Positions 52,108 through 61,290 of a DNA stretch of 64,000 nt are shown here, piece after piece (the first letter of the stretch is position 1; the number at the start of each line of letters is the position of its first letter). Location: positions 1 through 64,000 of the forward strand of contig DYFV01000007.1 of the NCBI GenBank assembly GCA_020725025.1, read 5' to 3'. A program made the position numbers and the translations under genes. The notes beneath the pieces are model-generated. The model saw only the letters and a list, made by a program, of their open reading frames with translations. It searched no databases and was not told the DNA's origin. This DNA is from Azoarcus sp. (GTDB taxonomy: Bacteria > Pseudomonadota > Gammaproteobacteria > Burkholderiales > Rhodocyclaceae).

Positions 52108-52800
52108 CTATTCCGGCGGCGCGAGCCGCAGTACCGGCCGCGAGCGCGGCGACAGACTCAGGTGGAACCAGGGCGGCGCCCCGATGAAGGCGATCTGCAC
52201 GGGGCCGACGCGCAGGAAGGTGGCGGTGTGCAGCGTGCGCAGGCCGAGGCGCGCATGGGAGGCGAGCGACTCCGGATTGAAGGCCGATATGCGCGACAGG
52301 CTCCAGCGCACGCCCTCGCCCGCGAGGTGTGTGTTGGCTGCGCCCCAAAGCCGAGCGAACGTGCGCCCGAGGCGGAAATCGGGTGCGACGAAGACGTCGA
52401 AATCCCACGCGGTGAGTTCGGGACGCGTCATTTCGTAGCGGCAGCGCACCTCGTCCTCGTCGTAGGCGTCGCGTGCGAGCCACAGAAAACCCGCGAAGCG
52501 CTCGCCCGACTGGGCGGCGAAGCAGGTCGCGTTGCAGCGGAAGCGCCGCTCGATGATCCGGGGCGGACGGGGAAACTGCGCGACGAGCGGATCGTCCGGT
52601 GCGACGATGCGAATGGGATTGCGCGCCGATGGCGGGCAGGCCGGCTTCGGATCGACGGGTATCGGCTGGGCGACCAGAACGTATCGGACGAGTCGCGCAC
52701 GTCCGCGGCTGACGCGTTCCAGCGTGCGCGCGAAGACGTAGAGCAGGCCGTTTCCCCACCCCAGACGCGACGTGCTCGCCCGGACCTTGCCGATCGGCAT
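52108..52800 (-). CDS. GNAT-like acyltransferase of the XrtA locus
   Basis: 230 residues from ATG 52800, four bases after the glycosyltransferase stop. The central stretch (FRCNATCFAAQSGERFAGFLWLARD, here longer than 20 residues overall) has the GNAT beta-sheet pattern, and VAPDFRLGRTFARLWGAANTHL resembles the acyl-CoA loop. FNPESLASHARLGLR gives the conserved late helix. Substrate unknown. Position suggests N-acylation of an aminosugar in the polymer. Annotation to a specific GNAT subfamily is not possible by eye. Confidence 0.75.
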   Translation of the reverse strand: MPIGKVRASTSRLGWGNGLLYVFARTLERVSRGRARLVRYVLVAQPIPVDPKPACPPSARNPIRIVAPDDPLVAQFPRPPRIIERRFRCNATCFAAQSGERFAGFLWLARDAYDEDEVRCRYEMTRPELTAWDFDVFVAPDFRLGRTFARLWGAANTHLAGEGVRWSLSRISAFNPESLASHARLGLRTLHTATFLRVGPVQIAFIGAPPWFHLSLSPRSRPVLRLAPPE

Positions 52801-52804
52801 TTTC

Positions 52805-54037
52805 TCAGGCGCCCTCGCTTGCCGTCCGGTCGAGCAGGGTCGCCAGTTCCCGCGTGCGACCGCGCCGCGACGCACCGAGGATCGCCGCTTCGTCCGGCAG
52901 GGTGCCGTGCCCGGGTTCGCGGACGAAGCGCGCCAACAGGGCCGCGATGGCCGGTGCATCGTCGAGGGGCGCGATGGCGTCCATGCCCGCGGCGCGCACC
53001 GTGCGGGCGGTGTCGCCGACCGGATCGGTGAGCGCCAGGATGGGCCGGCGGGCGCGCAGGTACTCGTAGAGCTTGGCCGGAATCTGGGCATTGCAGTTGG
53101 CCGCCTGCAGGACGAGCAATGCATCGGCGCGCATCATCTCGGCGAGCGCCTCGCGGTAGCCGATCGAGGGCAGGATTTCGATCACATCCTCGACATTGTT
53201 GCGGCTTGCAAGGGATTCGATGAGATCGCCGTGGACGGGCGCGCGAAAGCGCAGGCGCAGCCGATCGTAGCTCGCCCTGTCGTTCCGCTTGAGCTCGCCG
53301 AGCGCAGCGAAGAGCATCGTCGGGTCGCGCTCGCTCGGATAGACTATCCCGCTGTGCAGCAGGGTGAGGCGCCCGGGGTTGAGGGGCTCGCCGCCGCAGG
53401 CGCCCTGGAAGGTCTCCTCGTCGTAGCCGTTCTCGAGCAGGCTGATGCGCTCGGCACGCCGCGGATAACGTCGGCGGTACTCGTCGACCGCGCCCGGCGT
53501 GGTGAAGGTGCAGGCGTGGGCACGGGCTACGCTCGTGCGCTCGATGCGATCGAAGCTGCGCCAGAGGGCCGGATCCGGCGGGTAACCGTCCTGCGCCATC
53601 GGGTCGCGGAAGTCGGCGATCCAGGGCAGACCGGAGAAACGTTGCAGGCTGGCGCCGATGCAGTGCGCGGTGGCGAGCGGGTAAGTCGACCACAGCGCCT
53701 GCGGCCGGTAGCGGCGGACCAACGCCATGCCCGCAGGCACTGCAGTGAGCCACCACGACACCCAGCGGTCCGGCCGTGCGAGGAAGCCGGGATAGCGGCG
53801 GGCAATGGCGAGGTCGCGGGCGGTGTCCCAGGCGCGCGTGCGGTGTACCACCGTCCCGGGCGGAATGTCGCGCATCTGGTCGTCGGTGGTGGCCATATAG
53901 GCGCGCGGATCGACGGTGAGGACGATCGGCTCCCAGCCGAATTCGGGCAGGTAGCGCACGAAGCGCAGGGTGCGCTGCATGCCGCTGCTGCCCTTCACGG
54001 GCGGAAAATGGAAGGCGATCATCAGCACGCGCTTCAT
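52805..54037 (-). CDS. Glycosyltransferase family 4-like protein
   Basis: 410 residues. The N terminus MIAFHFPPVKGSSGMQRTL is typical of GT4 proteins in polysaccharide clusters. SLLENGYDEETF and LTLLHSGIVYPSERDP start the donor domain, and AQIPAKLYEYLRARRPILAL contains the conserved glutamate region. Cytoplasmic transfer of one sugar to the repeat unit is likely. It is transcribed divergently from the acyl carrier protein gene, with 152 bases between starts. Confidence 0.87.
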   Translation of the reverse strand: MKRVLMIAFHFPPVKGSSGMQRTLRFVRYLPEFGWEPIVLTVDPRAYMATTDDQMRDIPPGTVVHRTRAWDTARDLAIARRYPGFLARPDRWVSWWLTAVPAGMALVRRYRPQALWSTYPLATAHCIGASLQRFSGLPWIADFRDPMAQDGYPPDPALWRSFDRIERTSVARAHACTFTTPGAVDEYRRRYPRRAERISLLENGYDEETFQGACGGEPLNPGRLTLLHSGIVYPSERDPTMLFAALGELKRNDRASYDRLRLRFRAPVHGDLIESLASRNNVEDVIEILPSIGYREALAEMMRADALLVLQAANCNAQIPAKLYEYLRARRPILALTDPVGDTARTVRAAGMDAIAPLDDAPAIAALLARFVREPGHGTLPDEAAILGASRRGRTRELATLLDRTASEGA

Positions 54038-54123
54038 TGCAGGATCGCTCTTGGAATGGGATTTCGCGGGCGTGTCATGCGCGGGTACTAGCTTTACGGC
54101 ATCGCGCGGGGCAAACGGGTGCC

Positions 54124-54129
54124 TATAAT
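54124..54129 (+). promoter_or_regulatory. Perfect -10 hexamer before the acyl carrier protein gene
   Basis: TATAAT at 54124-54129, an exact consensus -10 in a very GC-rich setting, lies 60 bases before the ATG at 54190. No good -35 occurs at 16-18 bases upstream. It probably serves the acyl carrier protein / hydrolase / TPR group. Confidence 0.5.
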
Positions 54130-54189
54130 AGCAGGCCCCGCCGCACTTGCCGCGGGCGGTCTCCGCACCACCTTTCGTTTGTCGGGAGT

Positions 54190-54444
54190 ATGCATTTGGA
54201 TATCAAAAAGGAAGTGCTCGCTGTTCTGGACGAGGTGTTGAGCCTCAACGGCCGTGCGGCGACTTTCGATCTTGACACCCCCCTGCTGGGGGCAGTGCCG
54301 GAGCTCGACTCGATGGCCGTGGTCGGGGTCATCAACATGATCGAGGAGCGTTTCGGGGTGGTGGTCGAGGACGACGAGATCGACGGATCGACCTTCGAAA
54401 CCGTGGGAACGGTAGTCGCCTTCGTCGAAGCGAAGCTGCGCTGA
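54190..54444 (+). CDS. Exosortase A-associated acyl carrier protein
   Basis: 84 residues from ATG 54190. GGGAG is only one base from this ATG, while TTG 54196 has it seven bases upstream, so the true start may be the TTG (two residues fewer). Ser41 in PELDSMAV is the phosphopantetheine attachment site. Four-helix ACP pattern, with FGVVVEDDEIDGSTFETVG in helix 3 and its loop. It should carry the acyl or aminoacyl group activated by the ligase at 50331. It stands at the head of a plus-strand group with two hydrolases. Confidence 0.92.
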   Translation: MHLDIKKEVLAVLDEVLSLNGRAATFDLDTPLLGAVPELDSMAVVGVINMIEERFGVVVEDDEIDGSTFETVGTVVAFVEAKLR

Positions 54445-54450
54445 TCGGTC

Positions 54451-55278
54451 ATGAACCCGCGCCGCTCGGCCTTCATGCTGCAGGCGGACGGGAGGGGGCA
54501 ACGCTTCTGCCTGCTCACAGAGCCGCAGGGGCCGGCGCGCGGCGCCCTGCTGTATGTGCATCCGTTCGCCGAGGAGATGAACAAGTCGCGGCGCATGGCG
54601 GCGCTCGCTGCCGAAGCGCTCGCGCGGGAGGGCTGGCGCGTGCTGCAGGTCGACCTCCTGGGCTGCGGCGACAGCGGCGGCGATTTCGGCGATGCGAGCT
54701 GGGAAGGCTGGCTCGCCGACATCGACCTCGCCTGGCAGTGGTTGCACTCGGAAACGCCGGGCAAGGTCTGTCTGTGGAGCCTGCGCGCGGGGAGCCTCCT
54801 CGTGGCCGACTGGATCCGCACGCGTGCGAGCGCGCCGCCGCTCCTGATGTGGCAGCCGGTGACCGACGGACGCCAGCACCTGACCCAGTTCCTGCGTCTC
54901 AAGGGCGTCAGTCAGATGCTGGAGGAGTCCGACGCGAAGGCCGCCATGGCGGCGGTGCGTGCGGCGCTGGAGTCGGGGCAGCCGGTCGAGGTGGCCGGCT
55001 ACCTGCTTGCCCCGTCGTTGGTGAGGGGGCTGCAGGCGGCCAGGCTCGATCTGCCGGACGGCTACGGCGCACGCGTGGCCGCCCTGGAGGTGACGCCGGC
55101 CGAGCGCTGCGAGCCGTCGCCGGCGCTCGTCCGCGCCGTCGAGCGCTGGCAGGCGCACGGCTGCACCGTGAGCGCCGCGGCCTGCGCCGGTCCGTCGTTC
55201 TGGCAGACCGTGGAGATCGAAACCTGCCCGGCGCTGATCGCGGCCTCGGTGACCGCCGTGGAGGAACTGACGGCATGA
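54451..55278 (+). CDS. Hydrolase 2, exosortase A system-associated
   Basis: 275 residues. Alpha/beta-hydrolase fold: LYVHPFAEEMNKSRRM is the family hallmark around the oxyanion region, followed by VLQVDLLGCGDSGGDF. The nucleophile elbow reads LWSLRAG with Ser110, so the classical first Gly of GxSxG is replaced. Probably a thioesterase or acyltransferase partner of the acyl carrier protein that starts seven bases upstream of it. A 21-codon frame overlaps its stop. Confidence 0.9.
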   Translation: MNPRRSAFMLQADGRGQRFCLLTEPQGPARGALLYVHPFAEEMNKSRRMAALAAEALAREGWRVLQVDLLGCGDSGGDFGDASWEGWLADIDLAWQWLHSETPGKVCLWSLRAGSLLVADWIRTRASAPPLLMWQPVTDGRQHLTQFLRLKGVSQMLEESDAKAAMAAVRAALESGQPVEVAGYLLAPSLVRGLQAARLDLPDGYGARVAALEVTPAERCEPSPALVRAVERWQAHGCTVSAAACAGPSFWQTVEIETCPALIAASVTAVEELTA

Positions 55279-55340
55279 GCACCTCGTTCGCGGCTTCCGC
55301 CGCTCCTACACGGCGTCGCCGTCCGGAGGCCGGCAGGTGA
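55275..55340 (+). CDS. Possible 21-codon coupling ORF between the two hydrolases
   Basis: ATG 55275 overlaps the previous stop as ATGA, and the TGA at 55338-55340 overlaps the GTG start of hydrolase 1 as GTGA. The peptide would be basic at its end (RRRRP). It may serve translational coupling across the 58-base gap rather than make a functional product. GC-rich sequence makes chance likely too. Confidence 0.25.
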   Translation: MSTSFAASAAPTRRRRPEAGR

Positions 55341-56260
55341 ACTGGCGCGAGGAGGCGATCGTTTTCGAGTGCGCGGGCGAAACGCTCGTGGGCGTGCTGG
55401 CGCTGCCCGAGGCGTCCGCGCGGGTGGGCGTGCTGGTAGTGGTGGGCGGGCCGCAGTATCGTGCGGGCAGCCACCGCCAGTTCGTGGTGCTGTCGCGCCA
55501 TCTCGCCGCGAGTGGCGTTCCCGTGATGCGCTTCGATTACCGCGGCATGGGAGATTCGACCGGCGCGGCGCGCGATTTCCGTGCCGTCGACGAGGATATC
55601 GAGGCCGCGGTCTCGGCCTTCGCGAACCAGGTTCCGGGGCTCGAGCAGGTCGTGTTGTGGGGCCTGTGCGACGGTGCGAGCGCCGCCTGCTTTCATGCTC
55701 CGAAGAATCCGCGCGTGGCGGGCCTGGTGCTGGTCAACCCCTGGGTTCGCACGGAGGCGGGGCAGGCGGAGACCTATCTCAAGCACTACTATTCGAAAAG
55801 GCTGACCGACCTGCGCTTCTGGAAGAAGCTCGTGCGCGGCAACGTAGACATCATGGGCTCGCTGCGGTCCCTGGTCGCCACGGCGGCGAAGGCAGGTGGC
55901 GGTCGCGCCCGTCAGGCCGGGCGCGCGTTGCCTGTGCGCGACCTGCCCGACCGGATGGCGCACGACCTGGACCGCAGCGGCGTACCCTTCGCCGTCGTGT
56001 TGAGCGGGCGCGACTATGTGGCGCGCGAGTTCGAGCAGGTGGCGCGCGAGCGGCCGGCCTGGCGCCGACTGTTGAACGGCACGCGTGCGCACACGGTCGG
56101 TTTCACGACGGCCGATCACACGTTCTCGAGCGGGGAGCGACGCGACGCCCTGTCGCGCGCGACGTGGGACTGGCTTGTCCGCACCGGTCTTGCGCCGGTG
56201 TCGGAGGACGGACTTCAACGATGGAGGCCTTCGCATGAATCTGTGGATCAGGCCGGGTAG
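55337..56260 (+). CDS. Hydrolase 1, exosortase A system-associated
   Basis: 307 residues from GTG 55337 with GGAGG seven bases upstream. Alpha/beta hydrolase: VVGGPQYRAGSHRQFV is the family signature, FDYRGMGDSTG follows. The nucleophile elbow reads WGLCDGAS, placing Cys111 where serine is usual. DHTFSSGERR near the C terminus offers the catalytic histidine. Cysteine at this position suggests acyl-transfer or dienelactone-hydrolase-like chemistry. Function in the exosortase system is unknown. Confidence 0.9.
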   Translation: MNWREEAIVFECAGETLVGVLALPEASARVGVLVVVGGPQYRAGSHRQFVVLSRHLAASGVPVMRFDYRGMGDSTGAARDFRAVDEDIEAAVSAFANQVPGLEQVVLWGLCDGASAACFHAPKNPRVAGLVLVNPWVRTEAGQAETYLKHYYSKRLTDLRFWKKLVRGNVDIMGSLRSLVATAAKAGGGRARQAGRALPVRDLPDRMAHDLDRSGVPFAVVLSGRDYVAREFEQVARERPAWRRLLNGTRAHTVGFTTADHTFSSGERRDALSRATWDWLVRTGLAPVSEDGLQRWRPSHESVDQAG

Positions 56261-56942
56261 GCTGCTTTGCGCCGTGGCGGGCGCGCTCATGCTGTCGGGC
56301 GCCGCACTCGCGCAGGAGGTGGGTCCGGTGGTGTGCGGCAGCCTGGAAAATGCCTACGGCCCTTACGATTACCGCACCGACAAGCACAAGCTGAAGATCG
56401 TCGAGGACTATCACTTCACCTCCGACGTGGAGACCCTGCGCAGGGGAGCATCGACACAGGCGATCGGTGGGGACCTTTCCTATACGCTGCGCGCGTTTCC
56501 CAACCACCACCGGGCGCTGCATGCCATGGCCCGGCTCGCGCTGCGAGAGAAGACCGCACGCCCGCGCGCTTCCCGCTACACGGTCGATTGCTGGTTCGAG
56601 CGCGCGATGCGGTTTCGCCCGGACGACGGAATGGTGCGGCTGACCTATGGCATCTACCTCGCGCAGGTCGGCAAGCGCGACAATGCGCTGGAGATGCTCG
56701 AGTCGGCGGAAAAACTCGGCCAGTCGGGCGCCAATTTCCACTACAACATGGGTCTCGTCTACGCCGAACTGGGGCGCTACGACGAGGCGCTGACTCACGC
56801 CCATCGCGCCTATGCCCTGGGCTTCAACCTGCCGGGACTGCGGGACAAGCTGAAGCGGGCCGGCAAGTGGCGCGACCCCGCATCGGCGGACGCCACGCTC
56901 GCGCCCGCGTCCGGGGCGGAGGCGGCCGGCGGCGCGAACTGA
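56235..56942 (+). CDS. Exported TPR protein
   Basis: 235 residues from ATG 56235 (GGAGG eight bases upstream; overlaps hydrolase 1 by 26 bases). Signal peptide about 1-26, ending ALAQ. Then a Cys-containing segment (VGPVVCGSLENAYGPYDY) and two to three tetratricopeptide repeats (e.g. GMVRLTYGIYLAQVGKRDNAL, NMGLVYAELGRYDEALTHAH). Periplasmic scaffold for the polymer machinery is plausible. Convergent with argB. Confidence 0.82.
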   Translation: MNLWIRPGRLLCAVAGALMLSGAALAQEVGPVVCGSLENAYGPYDYRTDKHKLKIVEDYHFTSDVETLRRGASTQAIGGDLSYTLRAFPNHHRALHAMARLALREKTARPRASRYTVDCWFERAMRFRPDDGMVRLTYGIYLAQVGKRDNALEMLESAEKLGQSGANFHYNMGLVYAELGRYDEALTHAHRAYALGFNLPGLRDKLKRAGKWRDPASADATLAPASGAEAAGGAN

Positions 56943-56945
56943 AAC

Positions 56946-56973
56946 CGGCGCCGGCCGCGGCGGGCCGGCGCCG
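56946..56973. terminator. Strong hairpin between convergent genes
   Basis: An 11-base-pair perfect GC stem (56946-56956 with 56963-56973) and six-base loop lie between the TPR gene and argB. The minus-strand side is followed by GGTTTC, the plus side has no T tract. Probably a bidirectional terminator. Confidence 0.5.
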
Positions 56974-56978
56974 ACGGC

Positions 56979-59110
<2,132 letters not shown>

Positions 59111-59175
59111 GGATGGGGCTCGACCGTGACGACCATGCCGCCGATTGTCGAACGCCGCGCCGCGGTGCCGCAAGG

Positions 59176-59206
59176 AAAACGGGCGGGGGACCGGCCCGCC
59201 GCCCGT
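59176..59206 (-). terminator. Terminator of the small heat-shock gene
   Basis: Read on the minus strand, an 8-base-pair perfect stem (59199-59206 with 59179-59186) is followed by TTTTCC (T4 at 59176-59179). It lies 25 bases after the stop of the Hsp20 gene. Confidence 0.65.
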
Positions 59207-59230
59207 GCGTCGCGGTAGGGACCGCTATCC

Positions 59231-59650
59231 TCAGTCGATCGTCAGCCGCCGCGCCTGCGCCGCCGCCTTCTTGGCCAGCGTGAGCTCGAGCACGCCGTTC
59301 TCGAAGCGGGCGCTGGAGCGCCCCTCGTCGATCTCCTGGCCAAGCTGGAAGCTGCGCGAAACCTTGCCGAAATAGCGCTCGGTGCGGAGTACGCGCTCGC
59401 CTTCCTTTACGTCCTTCTCCTGCTTGCGCTCGGCGCTGATCGAAACGACCGGGCCGTCGATGTGCACGTGGATGTCTTCCTTCCTGATGCCGGGAAGCTC
59501 CGCATGTACCTGGTAGCCGGCGTCGTCTTCCTTGACGTCCACCCGCATCTGGGGCGCCTCGGTCGCCGTGCCGGCGCCGATGTCGACCGGCCGGACGAAA
59601 AAGCCGCGAAACAGATCATCGAAGGGGTCGCGGCGAGTCAGGTTGCTCAT
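59231..59650 (-). CDS. Hsp20/alpha-crystallin small heat-shock protein
   Basis: 139 residues. Alpha-crystallin domain about 35-125: ELPGIRKEDIHVHIDG and RYFGKVSRSFQLGQEID are diagnostic, with the C-terminal GVLELTLAKK preceding a short tail. ATP-independent holdase in the cytoplasm. AGGAG lies before the start, and a sigma32-like promoter lies 44-71 bases upstream, so heat or envelope stress induction is expected. Confidence 0.95.
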   Translation of the reverse strand: MSNLTRRDPFDDLFRGFFVRPVDIGAGTATEAPQMRVDVKEDDAGYQVHAELPGIRKEDIHVHIDGPVVSISAERKQEKDVKEGERVLRTERYFGKVSRSFQLGQEIDEGRSSARFENGVLELTLAKKAAAQARRLTID

Positions 59651-59693
59651 GATCGTCTCCTCTTTCGAGCGGGATATGTCGCTTCCACTTCGA

Positions 59694-59721
59694 ATATAGG
59701 GCCGCCGATCGCCGAATCAAG
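59694..59721 (-). promoter_or_regulatory. Sigma32-like promoter of the hsp20 gene
   Basis: On the minus strand CTTGATT (59721-59715) and CCCTATAT (59701-59694) are separated by 13 bases. This is close to the heat-shock consensus CTTGAAA / CCCCATnT. It ends 43 bases before the start codon. Confidence 0.7.
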
Positions 59722-59782
59722 TGCCGCCGGGGCGCGCCGGCGGTCGTAGCATGAGCGGCAGTTCGAGGAGCCCGACCGGCAG

Positions 59783-60007
59783 ATGGACACCGATCTTTCA
59801 GACGTGGCGCCGGCGGACGGCGAGCGCTGTCCGCTGTGCGGAGGAGGTTTCACCTGCGGCATGCAGGCGGGACCGGCCGAATGCTGGTGCGCGCAGCGTC
59901 CGCCGCTCGCTCGCGGGCCGGGTGCGGCGACCGGCTGCTACTGCCCGGCCTGTCTCACCCGGCTCGCGCAAGGGGACACGCCGGCGGAGATCGTCGGACG
60001 CGGCTAG
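59783..60007 (+). CDS. Cysteine-rich CWC family protein
   Basis: 74 residues with eight cysteines at 16, 19, 25, 34, 36, 52, 54 and 57. RCPLCGGGFTCGM, ECWC and CYCPACL are the CWC family signature. Probably a small zinc protein; no function is known. It lies alone on the plus strand, convergent with nudB 10 bases away. Confidence 0.85.
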   Translation: MDTDLSDVAPADGERCPLCGGGFTCGMQAGPAECWCAQRPPLARGPGAATGCYCPACLTRLAQGDTPAEIVGRG

Positions 60008-60017
60008 CCGCCCGTGT

Positions 60018-60479
60018 TCACTCGCACGAGCGTCCGCCCCGGGGCAGGCGTTCGATCGCCTCGCGGTTGGTCCAGGAGAAGGCCCGGGCGGCGGCGGCGG
60101 CCTGGGGCAGCCAGACGTAGTCGGAGTGCTCGTCGGGGGCGAGGCGCACCGGACAGGGCGCCGGCAGGCACAGGCTGAAGACGTGCTCGGTGTTGTGGGT
60201 GGTACCGGGTGCGTAGCGGCTGCGCCACTCGGGACGGATCTCGAAGCGGTTGGTACGGCCCCAGTCGACGAGCCGCCCGGAATCGACCGTGAGGCCGGTT
60301 TCCTCGGCGAGCTCGCGCAGGGCCGCCTCGGCGGGCGTCTCGCCGGGCTCCAGGCTGCCGGTGACCGATTGCCAGAACCCGGGGGGCGACACGCGCTCGA
60401 GGAGGAGCACCCCGAGGGTGGGTGTGTGGACCACGACCAGCACCGACTCCGGTTGTTTGAAGGGTGCGGAGTCGCTCAT
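60018..60479 (-). CDS. nudB: Dihydroneopterin triphosphate diphosphatase
   Basis: 153 residues from ATG 60479, overlapping the barstar stop (ATGA). Nudix box at 41-63: GSLEPGETPAEAALRELAEE plus TGL, complete. Length and the opening KQPESVLVVVHTP match NudB, which removes pyrophosphate from dihydroneopterin triphosphate in folate synthesis. nudB near aspS is a conserved arrangement in proteobacteria; here four other genes lie between or beside them. Confidence 0.92.
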   Translation of the reverse strand: MSDSAPFKQPESVLVVVHTPTLGVLLLERVSPPGFWQSVTGSLEPGETPAEAALRELAEETGLTVDSGRLVDWGRTNRFEIRPEWRSRYAPGTTHNTEHVFSLCLPAPCPVRLAPDEHSDYVWLPQAAAAARAFSWTNREAIERLPRGGRSCE

Positions 60480-60916
60480 GGCCTGGCGCGTGCCGACGCA
60501 TCCGCGGCGGGAGATACGAAGACCCACATGGGCACCGACTCGTCGGCCCACTCGCGGGACGCGTCCTCGAAGACGTCGAGTGCGGTGGCGAGCGTGTCGC
60601 CGGACTCGCCGCGCAGCGCGTCGGCGTGCTCGAGGATGACGACGTATCCGCGGGCCGGTTCCCAGCTCAAATCGGTGAGGCAGTCCGACAGCGCGTCCCA
60701 ATTGTGGCCGAACCAGTCCGGAAAGCGCATCGCGGCGGCGATGCGCTGGAGCAGCGCCGCCTTGTCACCACAGCCCTGCAGCTCGATGCGGAACACTGCG
60801 AAATCGAGCGCGTGCGCAGCCTTTGCCACTTCGGCCGCCCCGGCGGCAGGAAGCGCGTGCACGCCCGCGCGGGCGGAATCCTGCAACAGGCGTAGGAGCT
60901 CTGCGTCGTTCGTCAT
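60476..60916 (-). CDS. Barstar family ribonuclease inhibitor
   Basis: 146 residues. The barstar fold is shown by FAVFRIELQGCGDKAALLQR, MRFPDWFGHNWDALSDCLTD and EPARGYVVILEHADAL. The Trp-Asp-Ala-Leu-x-Asp segment is the part that plugs barnase active sites. It starts on the stop codon of a barnase-like gene, so it forms a coupled enzyme/inhibitor pair. Cytoplasmic protection against the RNase is the expected role. Confidence 0.92.
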   Translation of the reverse strand: MTNDAELLRLLQDSARAGVHALPAAGAAEVAKAAHALDFAVFRIELQGCGDKAALLQRIAAAMRFPDWFGHNWDALSDCLTDLSWEPARGYVVILEHADALRGESGDTLATALDVFEDASREWADESVPMWVFVSPAADASARARP

Positions 60917-61263
60917 GGGGTCACGCGCCGGAAGCTGCGGTAGTGGTCTTCAGTGTAGTAGATCACTTCGGGCGGATCGCCACCCGTCACCAGGCGCCGC
61001 GCGCCGCGGTTGCGGGCGCCGGGGGTGGGTACCGTGTATTCGCGGTAGTAACCGCGGGGCTTGTCGGGCAGCAGCCGCTCGCGGTTATGGAAAATGCTGC
61101 CGTCCTTTCGGTAGGGAAATGGTCCGCCGGCCTCGATGAGGCGCAAGGTCGCGATCGCCTCGGGTGGCAGTCCGTCGGTCCCTGACTGCGTGTCGCGGCT
61201 GCAGCCCGGCAGGGCGGCGGCGAGCGCCAGGAACAGCGCCAGGCGGAGGGCGAGCGCACGCAT
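60913..61263 (-). CDS. Barnase / RNase Sa-like guanyl-specific ribonuclease, predicted lipoprotein
   Basis: 116 residues. Signal peptide with lipobox LPGC, Cys21. The RNase N1/T1 domain occupies about 45-115 with catalytic Glu75 (GYYREYTVPTPG), Arg89/Arg90 (RGARRLVTGG) and His107 (YYTEDHYRSF). It should cleave RNA 3' to G. The lipobox would tether it to the cell envelope rather than release it. Partner barstar follows by ATGA. Confidence 0.92.
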   Translation of the reverse strand: MRALALRLALFLALAAALPGCSRDTQSGTDGLPPEAIATLRLIEAGGPFPYRKDGSIFHNRERLLPDKPRGYYREYTVPTPGARNRGARRLVTGGDPPEVIYYTEDHYRSFRRVTP

Positions 61264-61290
61264 CGGGTGGCGGCTGCCGGAGTGCCTGCG

